DNA from: Polytrichum commune
Taxonomy: Eukaryota; Streptophyta; Polytrichopsida; Polytrichales; Polytrichaceae
Assembly (NCBI GenBank): GCA_950295325.1
Contig: OX485803.1
Location: 36,969,554-37,029,553 of the forward strand
Length of the DNA stretch: 60,000 nucleotides
Direction of reading: 5' to 3'
Part shown: in pieces, positions 11,190-22,392 of the stretch
How the letters are laid out: each line of letters begins with the position of its first letter
Numbering within the stretch: position 1 is the first letter of the stretch
Notes under the pieces: generated by a model
Seen by the model: the letters and a program-made list of their open reading frames with translations, nothing else
Told to the model about the DNA's origin: nothing
Database searches by the model: none
Translations under genes and position numbers: made by a program

Positions 11190-11345
11190 AACTAGCTGGG
11201 CTAGCCCATATTATCTGAGGCCTCGATCTAGGCATAGCTGGACTAGCCCATATTTTTTGAGGCCTCGATCTAGCCATAGCTAGGCTAGCCCATAATTTTT
11301 CAAGCCGCGATCTAGCCATAGCTGGGCTAGCCCATTTTTTTCGAG
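11190..11345. repeat. Degenerate short tandem repeat
   Basis: A unit of about 60 bp containing CATAGCTGGGCTAGCCCAT and a GAGGCCTCGATCTAG block occurs about three times with mismatches. The motifs GGCTAGCC and AGCCCAT recur on both sides of it. Bases 11346-12330 are AT-rich with no gene or element that I recognise. Confidence 0.6.
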
Positions 11346-12330
11346 AATCGTTTTCAGCCATAATTGTTAGCTATTAGGTTAGCCGCTAGCCCAAAATGTC
11401 CGTGGGCTAGGGGCTGTACAAGGTTTGAACTACTTAAGTTCGCCAACCCACTGAGAAGAGAGATGACCATATTGCTTAGCTGTGAAAAACCATAGCCTTG
11501 AGATTGTTAAAAGAATTAACAAATTACCAAAGGCATCGTTGTAGCTGGAAGTCGTTTGTATGTGGGCTCTTATGAAAGGCCACTACCCTCAGGTGAGTGG
11601 AAACTGAAAAGACAATGGCCTTGGTAAGGTGAAAGGTCATTACCCAAAGATTGTTGGATGTCAAAGGGAGCAGAACGTACACACGAGAAGAGAAGATGCA
11701 AAACTAGGTCAATAATTGAGATTATTAAATGAGTAATGTGGGATAATAACTTAACATCAAATTAAAATGAGGAATTAAGCATATAACCTGAAATGTTCTT
11801 TTTGCATATAGTCACGAAGGATTATCAAAGACAATGGCCTATCCATATTTTTGCATCGGTAACTATTAAGAGGCCGGGAAATGTAAGGATTACTGTATAG
11901 GTTTTTTCAGTCATATTAAGAGAAATTAATGAAAGACTATTGCCTATGCCAAAGTGCATGCTTTGGTACAACAAGACTTTAATGAGCTTTTGATGAAAGA
12001 CTATTGCCGATGATTCTGCCTATACTTGTGCACGGCACCTAGTCCAATTAAAATGAACTCACTGTCAGTCTATTGCCCGGGTAATTAAAGTGACATGAGA
12101 GACCGCCACAATTGCATGCACTGACATGGAGAGATTCCTAAGTTATCCATCCCCAGTCGTACCCTAAATTATTATCCAAGATCAAAAATCAAGTGGTATA
12201 ACCTTGTGTTTGTCCTAATAAAACTTATTTGTGACACCTAGATCATATACAACTCATCTTTTAAGTCTTCCTCGAGTGTTTTCCTGGGTTTGTTAATTTG
12301 TAACAAAAAAACTAGACTACATTTTGGCAC

Positions 12331-12358
12331 ACTACAAGAAAATCGGCAAACAACAACT
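12331..12358 (+). mobile_element. CACTA (En/Spm) element left terminus
   Basis: The sequence CACTACAAGAAAATCGGC beginning at about 12330 matches the canonical plant CACTA terminal motif (CACTACAAGAAA). It faces right, so the element body lies at higher coordinates. Clusters of short GACTA/TAGTC motifs at 14330-14660 and 15340-15430, and a CACTA-like exon at 15010-15272, support this. The opposite terminus is not certain: the best local candidate is the GTAGTG end at 15432, but its flank does not match the GCA preceding 12330. The element may extend further, past the FCP1-like gene. Confidence 0.6.
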
Positions 12359-12609
12359 CTGTTAACGACTGCGGTTTCTGTTATTACGGACTACAATGAC
12401 TAATAGTGTTTCTGTTATTATGGACGACTTGTAACGGACATTCAATCGTACAGGACATAATGTGGCAGCATACATTTTGTAGTCATATAGGACAGTCATA
12501 AACACCTGGATCACACGTGTCATAGTGTGATGACTAGGCCATCCACGCCATTGCCTCACTTTCCATGTCATCATGTCACGTGGCCATCATGTCCTGTCAT
12601 CGCCATGTC

Positions 12610-12765
12610 ATTACCAACGTGTCTTCTCCGCCACGCCATGTCATTGCCAACATGTCTTCTCCGCCACGCCATGTCATTGCCAACGTGTCTTCTCCGCCAC
12701 ACCATGTCATTGCCAACGTGTCTTCTCCGCCACGCCATGTCATTGCCAACGTGTCTTCCTAGTCA
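12610..12765. repeat. 33-bp minisatellite, about 5 copies
   Basis: The unit CCATGTCATTGCCAACGTGT plus CTTCTCCGCCACG (33 bp) occurs about five times with few mismatches. Because 33 is a multiple of three, it opens several frames at once, which explains the overlapping ORFs here. I do not support a gene. Confidence 0.85.
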
Positions 12766-14300
12766 TCCAGCCATGTCACTCAAATGCCAACTATGGGCCG
12801 TACCATATGGGTGGCAGGCAAGGCGAACAGGTGCCCGCCATTGGCCGACCTTGCCTGCCACCCACCACACTACCGGCTGGCAGCAACCCGGCACTCCCAG
12901 GTGGCACAGGGGAGCGGCACTGCCTTTGTACCAGGCAGTTCCGGCTGGCAGCTGCTCACTGCCGGGCCACATCAGCAGGAGTTTGAGCTTTCGGCGGTTC
13001 CTCGGCACTGCTCCGAACTGCTCCTCCCGGCACTCTCCGGCACTCCTGCACTCCTGCGAAACTCTCGAAATGCCGACCTCCACTCTTGAAATTCAGCTTC
13101 GGTGAATATGATGCTCATGTAACCTCTGAGCTCCGAGATCTTCACCACCCCCTTCTGCGTTTGCTTAACGTCGGAGTATACTACACCTGTCCACTTGCAT
13201 CACCTGATGTAACTTAGCACATTGGCCGAAGGAATCTGAGGAGTGGAATTTCGAAGAGGGACGCAACAGGGAGGATTACTGATGGGCAGAGGGGAGCGGC
13301 GATCATGTGTTGTTGATTGATGCCAATTCCTTTCTCTACTCTATCTGCGACAAGCGGCAGTCTGTGATCTGGAGCGACCTAGATATGAGGTTGGTAGGAG
13401 AAATTGCGGCAGCTTGTAAAATTGCTTTGAACTAAATTGCCGCTCTTGTAAGCTGGATTATATTTCTCCTTTGAAATCTAGGAGCTGCTACTCCACGAAG
13501 GACAATCAACACTGATCCAGATGTCTTTATACCCTCTTACTTATGAACTTGAGAATTAAGAAACCTTCCTCACAGCTGAAGCTCCTCTGTGCTTCTGTCT
13601 GTCGGTCTGTCTGTCAGTATTCATTTTCTAAGAATCTTGGGATTAGGGTTTTGGGTTTTGGGAATTACGTCGTTAATTTAAAAGCAGGTTTGAATTTGTG
13701 AATTTTCTTGTTGCAACGCCTGATCGATTGACAGTGCGTTTATATTGAGAGCAGACATTCTGCGAAGTCAGTCTTGGGATTGCGTAGTGAGTAATAGATA
13801 AGCAGGCTCAAAGAACTCACGAATGTGTTGCTTCGTGGATTTATATAATTATAAGAAGGCCCAAACTTTGCAAATTTGAGATTTGGGAATGCATGATCGT
13901 AACTGTCGATTTTTTATCCAAACCTGAAAAGCCTTTGTGAGTGCGAAAGTGAGTTTAATTCAACAGGTTCAAAAACCGCATTATCATTGGCAATCTGTGA
14001 GCCCAAGCTCATCATTTCCTCAAAGTGAGAGAGCAGTAGCTTTGTCGCAGAAAAAGAGAGCTCTCTTCTGGAGCTCTCTGGTTTTTTTTAAAATCTACCT
14101 GCCGCTTTCCCGAAGGCACCTTCCCAGCTCCTTCGCAGCCTCCCCCTGTTTCCCGGCACAGTGTGGTGACGGTGAGGGGCAGCGGCTGACGTGCCACCCC
14201 CCACCGTAGGCCTAAGCCTAGCCCGACAGGCTGCCTTGCCTCCCCCCCATGTGGTAGGGGCCTATGTAAGCTTCTGCATACGTGTACACTGGATGTGTGG
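12766..14300. other. No gene recognised; CACTA interior
   Basis: Open frames at 12763-13105 and 13937-14209 are short, lack recognisable domains and overlap one another on both strands. The stretch is probably interior or captured sequence of the CACTA element. Confidence 0.4.
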
Positions 14301-14324
14301 TGTGTTCTGATTCGTCCACGTGGA

Positions 14325-14665
14325 CGTTACAGTAGTCATTTTGTAGTCATAAGCAATTTTCAACGATGATGCGGTGGCCACGTGGTCTGTGTTGGGGTAT
14401 TGTCATCCTCAAACCTAGATGATAAATGACTAATCAGCTACTCTTTGGCAACTACAAACCAGTCACAGGTCCAGACAGGGGGCCATGTGCCCAATAAACG
14501 ACTCATTGTTCAGTCTTTCATTTAGTCGTTGTGGTATGCAATGTGTCCACGTGTTGGGGATATACGTCTCAACTTAGATTAGTCGTTCCGGAGTGCACTG
14601 GAATAAATGACTGGATTTGCAAAAACGACTACCTTGCAAAAATATAAAGCACTGGAAATGACTAC
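14325..14665. repeat. CACTA subterminal motif cluster
   Basis: Short motifs such as TAGTCATT, GACTAAT, AACGACTA and TAGTCGTT recur on both strands across this stretch. Such clusters near element ends are the binding sites of CACTA transposases in known elements; here this is an inference from the pattern. A second cluster with ACTAACAAA and GACTAACA runs from 15345 to 15430. Confidence 0.5.
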
Positions 14666-15009
14666 ATTGCAAAAAGGTGTGCACTCATACATTTGCACTA
14701 ATTAATGATCTCACGCTGGGATTGCCTACCAAACAGCAATAACAATCATCCCACGGAGCAGCAGCTCGATGTTTCAGGTAACCCCACCACACCAAGCAGA
14801 GTTTGCATTCACAACATTTTTAAAGCCAGTGTGCACCACATACATCCACACTTTCAATATGACAGTGGCAAGCACGCAGAAAAGACATGTGCTACATGGT
14901 GTTTTATTCTTCTGGTCCAAACAAAATACATGGGCATGTTCAAATGGGGGGGAGAGGGTTCACATTGTTCATGGACTACATCTTCTACCTGCTTGATATG
15001 TGGCTGAAA

Positions 15010-15272
15010 TCATGCAGCTCTCCAATTCCTTTCATTCCACAATGTGTTGCCTCCTACCACATCCTCAACTACCCATTGGTCCCCTGCCTCATGTGGGTAT
15101 GGAAGGCGCACTTCACCCAAATGCGCAATGTTGACGTCCACCTTGTAGCAAAATTCGGGAATGGTCTTGAAGTGAAATTTGTCCGCACCCCCCACACCGC
15201 TAATTTTTCCGCTACCCACCTTCTGTTTGTTGTTTCGGGGGTTCATCAGGTTCACACATTGCCCGACACTGA
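15010..15272 (-). CDS. CACTA transposase-associated C-terminal-like exon
   Basis: A minus-strand frame (15357-15010) is preceded by a good 3' splice site (TGTGTATGCAG) at about 15273, giving an exon of about 87 codons that ends in TAA or TGA near 15010. The product includes QKVGSGKISGVGG, a KVDVNIAHLGEVRLPYPH stretch and a final TLWNERNW. This resembles the C-terminal segment that follows Transposase_24-type domains in plant CACTA proteins, in which a glycine-rich turn, a V/K strand and an LP.P motif end in a tryptophan. It lies downstream of the FCP1-like exons on the same strand and could be the last exon of that gene. Assignment is tentative. Confidence 0.45.
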
Positions 15273-16346
15273 ACTGCATACACATAGCAATCAAATATGG
15301 ATTAATCTCACCCCTTGCTGGTCCGTTTACTTCTAATGAATTGCAAACGACTAACAAATCACTAACAAAGCACTAACAAATGACTAACACATGACGAACA
15401 AATGACTGACGTTTTCATGACTAAAGTAGTGAGTCGCAAAGGGCTGATTGCATTTATCACTCCAACCTGTACAACATTCAGAGTTTAGGGTTCAGGCTAA
15501 CCAGTCGTGTGGTCCAAAGTGTGTTCTCCGAGTTGCTATCCAGTGGTTTCAGGGCCCCTCCCCGCACCTCCTTCCCTAGAAGCACCTACACATGCAACCA
15601 CAAGACTAATTCAATTACTCATCCAACAAATTACAGGTGAGGGGACAATGTCGTACGTGAACTTAAAGTCCACAAGTCCCCGCACCTCCAGATTTGGGCA
15701 CTCTTGGGTCAGCAAAGGGTGTACATGGCTGACGCGTCACAATGCTCCTCAAAGTTGTGTTCACTTCACACACCCCTGCGTGCTTTCCGGAATCATTCAA
15801 AGCACACCAGAATCTCGTAACATCTTGGTGCGTATTCAGGCCTCCAAGAGCTGGCCATAATTTCACCTTAAGGTAATCATTGTCCTCTGAAAGATCCTTC
15901 ATATTTGCAACATAGAATGAGGGGGGGACTATGACATTCACTTGTGAATTGCATTCCACCCTGGGCGCATGGTGGTCCACTATGATTGTGTTACTGGCAT
16001 TCCAAGATGGCCATGCTTTCCACACCTTTGTCAAAGGTTTCCCCCATATAGCAACATCATCAGTTTTCTGTATCATTTCACAATCCTTTGCACACCAAGC
16101 AAACATGGGTTTGTGGCCTTCCATATGCTCAAACACTGGCAATATCTCCCGTAGGACCTCATCCATATACCCACTACTTTTTTGACCCCAAAAGGCTACT
16201 TTAAAGAATTTCAAACACCTTCGCAGAAATTCAATCATCCAAGGTCTAAACACAAACCGACGGGTCGTAGTTTTCTTCGTTATCCGAATGCTAGGGTTTG
16301 GATTGGGTTCTGCCAACAAACTCGTATCTAGAAGAGTACCATGCAC

Positions 16347-17695
16347 TCAGGGGGAGCACTAGATAGGGTGTTCGTTGATCATGTGCGTTCAAGCCCCCAT
16401 TACAGGGGGGCTATGTATGTAAATTTCGTGGATTTTTGTAGGCCTATGTTTACCTAAATTTCTAAAATCTGTTCATTTCATGGGCCCTACCTTTCATTAT
16501 AATTTTTTTGTTGGACTAATTATTTGTAGGCTAACTTATTTATAAATACACCATCAGAGCAATTAGAGCACCTATTTATACTATAAATATACATATGGAT
16601 TGTTGTTTTCATGCTGATTATCTGCAGACAATTATAAAAGAGATAATGGTCTATCAGGACAGTGATTTGGTGGTGTACGTAGTTTTTTCTGTCACTGAAA
16701 TGCATACAGAAAATTGCTTGTGTGCTACAAACAAAAACATTCAACATACAACATACAAAGAAACAGTCAACATTCAAGCATAGACCCTGAACCCCTTGCC
16801 CTCACATGCAAGCTGCGACAGAAACACAAGAAACCCTTAGAAACCCTTAGAAGACTGTATGCGGGGAAGGGAAGAGAAGACTGTATGGGGGGAAGAGAAG
16901 ACTGTAAGCATAGACCCTGAACCCCTTGCCCTCACATGCAAGCTGCGACAAAAACACAAGAAACCCTTAGAAGACTGTTTGCGGGGAAGAGAAGAGAAGA
17001 GTGTATGCGGGGAAAAGAAGACTGTAAGCATAGACCCTAAACCCCTTGCCCTCACATGCAAGCTGCAACAAGAAACACAAGAAACCCTTAGTGTGGTATT
17101 CCAACAGTGCAGTCTACAACACCAAGGGAAGATTAAACAAGAAACCTTTAGCAAGAATGTACCACCCTAAACCTGTATGCGCGGAAGAGAAGACTGTATG
17201 CGGGGAAGAGAAGACTGTAAGCATAGACCCTAAACCCCTTGCCCTCACATGCAAGCTGCAACGTTACCAGCGTCAAGAAACACAAGAAACCCTAGCTGTG
17301 GTATGAAAACAGTGCACTCTACAGCACCGAGGGAACATTGAACCCTAACGCCCAGCAGGTCATCCATATGACAGTAAATATTTTTCATCCACCAATATTC
17401 ATCAGCTATAACTATATGCAAATGATGACATTGGATACATTTTGACCAGCCTAATTTACTTCCACAACAAATTGAAATCTAGTTTTGTTTTTTGGCAAGC
17501 CTATTGTAGAAAAAAATTTCAACTAAAATTTAGTATTATCACCTACCCTTCATTATTTATAAAATTCAATATACCCATTTTGGTGATGCTAATTTACTTC
17601 GAATCCCTTTCTAAATTTTAGGACCAAGGCAATTATAATACCCCTTCATTTGATCGCACGCTACCAAAAAAAAATGGGGGAGTGCTCCCCCCGGG
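16347..17695. mobile_element. MULE-type non-autonomous element with 9-bp TSD
   Basis: Left end TCAGGGGGAGCACT and inverted right end CCCGGGGGGAGCACT are terminal inverted repeats. Flanks are ACCATGCAC (16338-16346) and ACCGTGCAC (17696-17704), a 9-bp duplication with one mismatch. The element interrupts the FCP1-like coding sequence at its motif I; excision restores a continuous reading frame. The interior is AT-rich at both ends and holds a tandem repeat (16778-17290). No transposase is encoded. The G-run plus CACT end is shared with the element at 51157-51970. Confidence 0.75.
16778..17290. repeat. Roughly 120-bp tandem repeat, about 4 copies
   Basis: The block beginning AGCATAGACCCTGAACCCC, through CACATGCAAGCTGC and AAACCCTTAG, and ending in GGGGAAGAGAAGACTGTA, is repeated at about 16778, 16907, 17027 and 17219 with length variation. 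It is internal to the MULE-type element. Open frames on both strands here are repeat artefacts. Confidence 0.8.
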
Positions 17696-18729
17696 ACCGT
17701 GCACATTAAATATCAACAAGTATGTTGGATTGTAGGCTTCCGGTATGGATGGGCGTTGGGGGCATATTGAGGGACTCACCTCGCCGCCCAGTGCATTGTT
17801 CTCACCACCATGTACCCCTAACTTGCTCGGGGATATGGTTTTACTTCTCACATGCATAGAAAATGCCGACGCCTCCCTTCCCGGTGACAATGCAGGGGTG
17901 GACCCCTCTGCGATAACCCCTACCTCTCCACCTTGTACTATGCCACTCTCCCTTATGTGAGTTTGTCCTACCCCGCCATGTACACTCCCCACCCCCCCAC
18001 TCGCAACTTCCCCACTGTCCCCTTTACGTACAACTCCCCTGACCCCAACTCCCTTACCTCCCTCCTCCACACCCCCGCTCCCACCAATGCCTTCCACCCC
18101 GCTCCCGCCCTCTGGGTTCTTTTCTGGGCCACCTCCAACATCCACGTCCCCTCCTTGGCTGTCCCCCCCCTCTTTGGTCCCGCCTCCTGCACTTACTTGT
18201 TGTGTGTTGCCCTCCTCAGTCCCACGTCCCCTGCTGCCTCCTCCCCTTGTCACCTTTTTTTTCTTTGAGGCCTTCTCGCTTCGTCCAACCTTCATCCCGA
18301 CCTCACTATTACCTGTTGCCCCGCTAACACCCTTGGCCTTCACATCCTTGCTCCTAGTGATCCTCAATGACTGTTTGGGGGGTTTCTCATCCTCACTGGG
18401 AACGTAAGAAACATCAACCACGTCTATGGGGTTAGCACTAGAGGCACCAACATGAGCCGCTTTAGATTGGGCCTGAGTCTCGCATGTTGACTTGGGGGGG
18501 CTCCTAGGAGTTCGATCGTGATTGGCTCCACTTACGGTGGGCGGGCTCATCATGGTCTTGGACTCTAGTTTGTTCATTATTGACGTCACCATGGTTGCCA
18601 AATTATCGAGCTGCATATGGCATGATTTAAGAGCCTGCTCATTATTCTGACTAGTCAACATGATCTCTGACAGCTGGTTCCTAAATTCTGCTTGGTTAGT
18701 CTCCAACGCACTGATGCGGGCGGACACCC

Positions 18730-21240
18730 TGCCAGATGCAGCCTGCTGTTCACATCACCCACACATGGAATTGCTGCTTAGTGTTCAAGTATGTACGATT
18801 CGGGGTATGAAGTCACTACAGTGCACATTTGGGTCTAAACAATGACACATCAACAACTCAATATTGAAGAGGACATTGATTAGCTGTAACCAATAAACAA
18901 CTATACAATGAAACATCAACAACTATATATTCACTACGACAATAACTATGGCAAACCAATTAACAACTATACAATGAAACATCAACAACTCAATATTGAC
19001 TACGACCTTGACTAGCTACAACCAATACATTGCTATGACTTCTCTATTGTGAAGCATTGGATGGCGTCTCACAGAAGTGCAGGCCCCTGTTTGCTCCGAC
19101 TCTTGTAAGTCCTCTGCAATCTCAGTGATTCCAGGACTTGATGCACCCCGTGGGTCGTTCCCTTGCAATTTAGCTCAAGAAGACTCACGGTGAGACATCA
19201 CGTAATTTTATATTCGCTTGAGAACTACCGTGCCTCATTAATATGTTCGGTCTCGAATTAATAATCCCTTTCTTCTCCTTATGATATGAATATATTTATC
19301 GGAATAAACACAATCTCATTATCTTAATTCTTATTCTCAATATAAGGCATCATTGATAATAAGAACCGTTAGATGTAAAGAAAGCTTCAAGAGGCGTAAC
19401 AATATCCTTAATAATAATATAGTTTCAATAAGTTATATGAATCCTTAAGGTTCATAGTTCATAAACATCAATCATACAAATGATAGTAAACTTATAATGA
19501 TGAAGAATATCTAATATTCTTGAGTCTTCCTTTTTAAGCTCAAGTGTTACTACTTATAATATTGTAACTTGACATGTATACATATAGTAGTTGAAATTTC
19601 ATGAGCACATCATTGATTGTTTTGTAATGTCATGTTTAACTTCAAAGTGTTTCTTGATGACGATAGTAATTATAACTCTCTTGAGTTTTATTCAAGAGAT
19701 AGAACTCTTCTCTTCAATAGTTGATCCTTCACTTGTAATGACATCCAACAACTCACAAAGTATCTTAAGGGAGAAAGTACTTTTACTACAAAGTGTTTCT
19801 TGATGACGAGAAGTAAACCTATCTCTCTTGAGTTTTGCTCAAGAGAGAGAGAGAGATCTTCTCTTGAATAAATAATCCTTCAAATTGTAATGACATCCAA
19901 CAACTCACAAAGAAACTTAAAGAAAGAAGTTCCAATAACAATTATAGTAAGTAGAATATCTTATATCAATATTACTTCATTCATATGTATTCAAATTTTG
20001 ATATGAATTAATGTCTTCACCATTCTTGTCAATCATAAGTTCAACAATCAATATGTAGTATAATATATATAATACTTATAAGCCAATTGTGTAGTTTTCA
20101 ATAATAAGCTCCTCCTCTTTTGAAGGAATTTGTAATCGTTAAGTGATTTTGCTTTAATCATATCATGCTTATAATTCTTCAATCATTCAATCACATGTAT
20201 ATTTATAATTCCCTTTTGAAGAGTTTAATGATAAGTTCCACTTTAGAGAGTCAATCGTAATTCCGACGTTCAAGTCAAATTGTCGTTACTACTCACAACA
20301 ACTACTCTCAAAGTTCCATTGATACTCCAACTCTTCTTGAGCGCTTTGTTCTCACCCTCGCACTAATACTTTGAGTTCTTTCTCAAAGCACCTACTTTTC
20401 TCTCGTTTAATAATCTCTTGAGTCACAAGTACCAATTGACAACTCGTAGTTCGACTTGAGAAAGAGAGAGAGAAAGGTCACACACATTTGTGGAAAAGAT
20501 ATTGTATTGCAAAAGAGCTCCGAGAGGAGAGATACAGAGAAACTCAAGTGTTTTTGACACTCAAATTTGTGATAACTTCGTTGTGTAGAAAATGAGGTGT
20601 GATCTTCTAAAATTGCTTCCCTTATATAGTCTTTTCTCTCTATCCTAAATCTCTAATTAGAGTGGTTGTTAATCTTCACTTTCCTAGATCATCATCTATC
20701 TATGACATATGTAGATGATATCTAACATAAACGGTTGTAACCGTTTTACCACTCTAATGTTCGTATTCCTAAGATTCTACTATATCCTTGTTGTAGTTAC
20801 ATTCTAAATCCCTTTTTGAGGATCGAATCAAATCTTTATATTGATTGATTTGATTCCGATAATTTGTAATTAGAACATACTAGTAGAATGTACCATAGTC
20901 CTATATTCCCCTTAGTGTCTTCATAATGTCTCTTGAATTTAATATCCCAAAATTCCCATATATTCCGTAATTGTGCCTCTTCAAAATCCTACATTCTAGT
21001 ATATTCCCTAATCATATTCTTCAAAATACTACATTCCTATATACTCCATCATTATGCCTCTTTACACTGATCCTCAAAATCTTACATTCCTAAATACTTC
21101 CATAATGCCTCTTCACATAGTCATTAGTTCTCAGAATCTTACATCCTATATGCCCTAATATACTCTTCCTATAAGTCCTAATATACTTTTATAATGATCC
21201 TCTATCACTAAGTACTTAATTTCCTTTGCTAAGCTGTTGG
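18730..21240. other. AT-rich region, no convincing gene
   Basis: Bases 18780-19030 hold short repeated ACAACTAT/ACATCAACAACT motifs. A minus-strand segment at about 19080-19200 could be an upstream exon of the FCP1-like gene (it reads GASSPGITEIAEDLQESEQT), but this is weak. From 19250 to 21240 the sequence is AT-rich, with only short frames and no recognised domain. Confidence 0.35.
19636..19917. repeat. Direct duplication of about 150 bp
   Basis: A block starting CAAAGTGTTTCTTGATGACG, passing a CTCTCTTGAG motif and AATGACATCCAACAACTCAC, occurs twice (about 19636-19790 and 19790-19917). It is non-coding. Confidence 0.7.
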
Positions 21241-21254
21241 GATCCCATTCCCGG

Positions 21255-21440
21255 GAAACTTAGTAGTGTGAGCGGAGAGCGGAGAGCGGTGATTGGAGAG
21301 CGAAAAATTTAGATTTTATTGGGTAATTTTAGGAGAAGCCGTGCCTATTTCCGTGGATTTAGGGGTAGTTTGAATTCAATTTGTTGGAAAGGCACCCCAT
21401 TCCCGTGGACATAAGAAACCTGAATTGTTCGAGAAACCAA
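21255..21440. other. GAGCGGAGAGCGG-rich segment shared with 47050-47220
   Basis: The sequence GTGAGCGGAGAGCGGAGAGC followed by a CCCATTCCCGTGG motif recurs in inverted order at 47060-47160. The two pieces flank unrelated regions 26 kb apart and may be ends of one repeat family. No element boundary was identified. Confidence 0.35.
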
Positions 21441-21781
21441 CGGATCCTATAGGCGTGGAAGATTCCATTTGTTCTCAAACATCCTAGAGTCTAGGTTTGA
21501 AATGTTTCATATTAAATTAGGGCTGACGTCACCAATTGAAATCAAACATAAACATATGATGAACAATTTAAGTGTACATAAATGATTTCCACAAAGTGAT
21601 AAATTGCGCCAAGTAGGTTGGGTACTATTTTCAAGTACGATTAGATTTCAATAATTACCATACACAAAATATTTGATTGGCCGAGAAAATGTTCATGAAG
21701 ATAGGTGCCAAACTCAAGACTTACAAAAATGTGTATTCAGTTCAAGTAGCTATATAAAACCATCTTCTACTTTATTTCCAT

Positions 21782-22291
21782 CTACACCCTATCGGCCGGG
21801 CATGTCCAATATGGGTAAAATGATTCAAAGATCATGCCATATAACTCCTCCGCACACCAGCAACTCTCCAATTCATCCCTTAGTTTAGCCAATGAACGCA
21901 ATGATAAATCCCCCAAGTCCGACATAAGAATCCTCCGCGAAATTTTTGAGCTGACGTGGCGGCTACGAGAGAACCACATCATGTTCATTTGAAATTGTGT
22001 GATGAGGTTATGTTCGCGTGGCAAACACACCCTTAAGTCTACATTGGGACCCATGGCGTATTCATATTGAGCCAAACGAAGAGCATTGTACTCCACACTT
22101 TTATCCACAACATTTTTCCATGATTTGCAACATAGCCTCAAATCGTGGATTAGCGACAAACGACGTTGGGTGTCCAATACCGTCTCCCGGCCCGTATCCA
22201 CATTTGCGGCACCCACCAATAAGTTGGGAACTAAGACTGACAATTGTACATATAGGTCCAGATGTAGTACGAGTGGCTCCATGACGTGCAA
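21782..22291 (-). CDS. Hypothetical protein, possible F-box-like fragment
   Basis: A 169-codon frame with a plausible protein composition. Residues about 50-85 read LRLCCKSWKNVVDKSVEY followed by a stretch rich in A, L, Y and E. The CKSWK motif resembles the second half of an F-box (L.LVCK.W...V), but the preceding L/P-containing helix is not clear and no kelch or LRR repeats follow. The C-terminal third contains CWCAEELYGMIFESFY. No partner gene is adjacent; the 48-bp minisatellite starts about 100 bp upstream of its start. It may be a gene fragment. Function is not assigned. Confidence 0.35.
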   Translation of the reverse strand: MHVMEPLVLHLDLYVQLSVLVPNLLVGAANVDTGRETVLDTQRRLSLIHDLRLCCKSWKNVVDKSVEYNALRLAQYEYAMGPNVDLRVCLPREHNLITQFQMNMMWFSRSRHVSSKISRRILMSDLGDLSLRSLAKLRDELESCWCAEELYGMIFESFYPYWTCPADRV

Positions 22292-22392
22292 TTAGAGCGA
22301 TCTTCCACAACTTGATGAACAAATGATGAGGTACACAAATGAACTCAAAAATCAAGTAAATTTTGGCCAAGAACTTAACCTCAACCCAAAGA

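Larger units (their letters stand above)
15663..18729 (-). pseudogene. FCP1/NLI-interacting-factor (HAD phosphatase) domain gene, split by insertion
   Basis: Two minus-strand pieces belong together. The 18727-17696 piece follows a splice-acceptor-like CATCTGGCAG. It begins with a coiled coil (about residues 1-60), runs through a long low-complexity G/S/K-rich linker, and ends YNPTYLLIFNVHG. The 16346-15663 piece continues in the same frame with TLLDTS, then FVFRPWMIEFLRRCLKFFKV, WGKPLTKVWKAW, SNTIIVDHHAP, and a final LW..LGGL....DV. This order matches the plant FCP1-like HAD phosphatase fold. In place of the usual DxDxT motif I it has N-V-H-G-T, so both catalytic aspartates appear to be missing. 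A 1349-bp element (16347-17695) interrupts motif I and leaves the frame intact once one copy of the 9-bp duplication is counted. The likely true 3' exon end is a GTGTGT donor near 15780. Adjacent CACTA features suggest capture by, or fusion with, a transposon gene. Confidence 0.65.

Noticed and set aside
12527-13105. 192-codon ORF over the 33-bp minisatellite
   Set aside because: Open only because the repeat length is a multiple of three; overlapping frames on both strands are equally open.
12331-15432. 15432 as the CACTA right terminus
   Set aside because: The GTAGTG end fits, but the flanking triplet AGT does not match GCA at the left, and the TIR match is weak; left unresolved.
17745-18407. 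Plus-strand ORFs opposite the FCP1-like gene
   Set aside because: Antisense frames of a G/S-rich low-complexity linker; the minus-strand product joins a recognisable domain.
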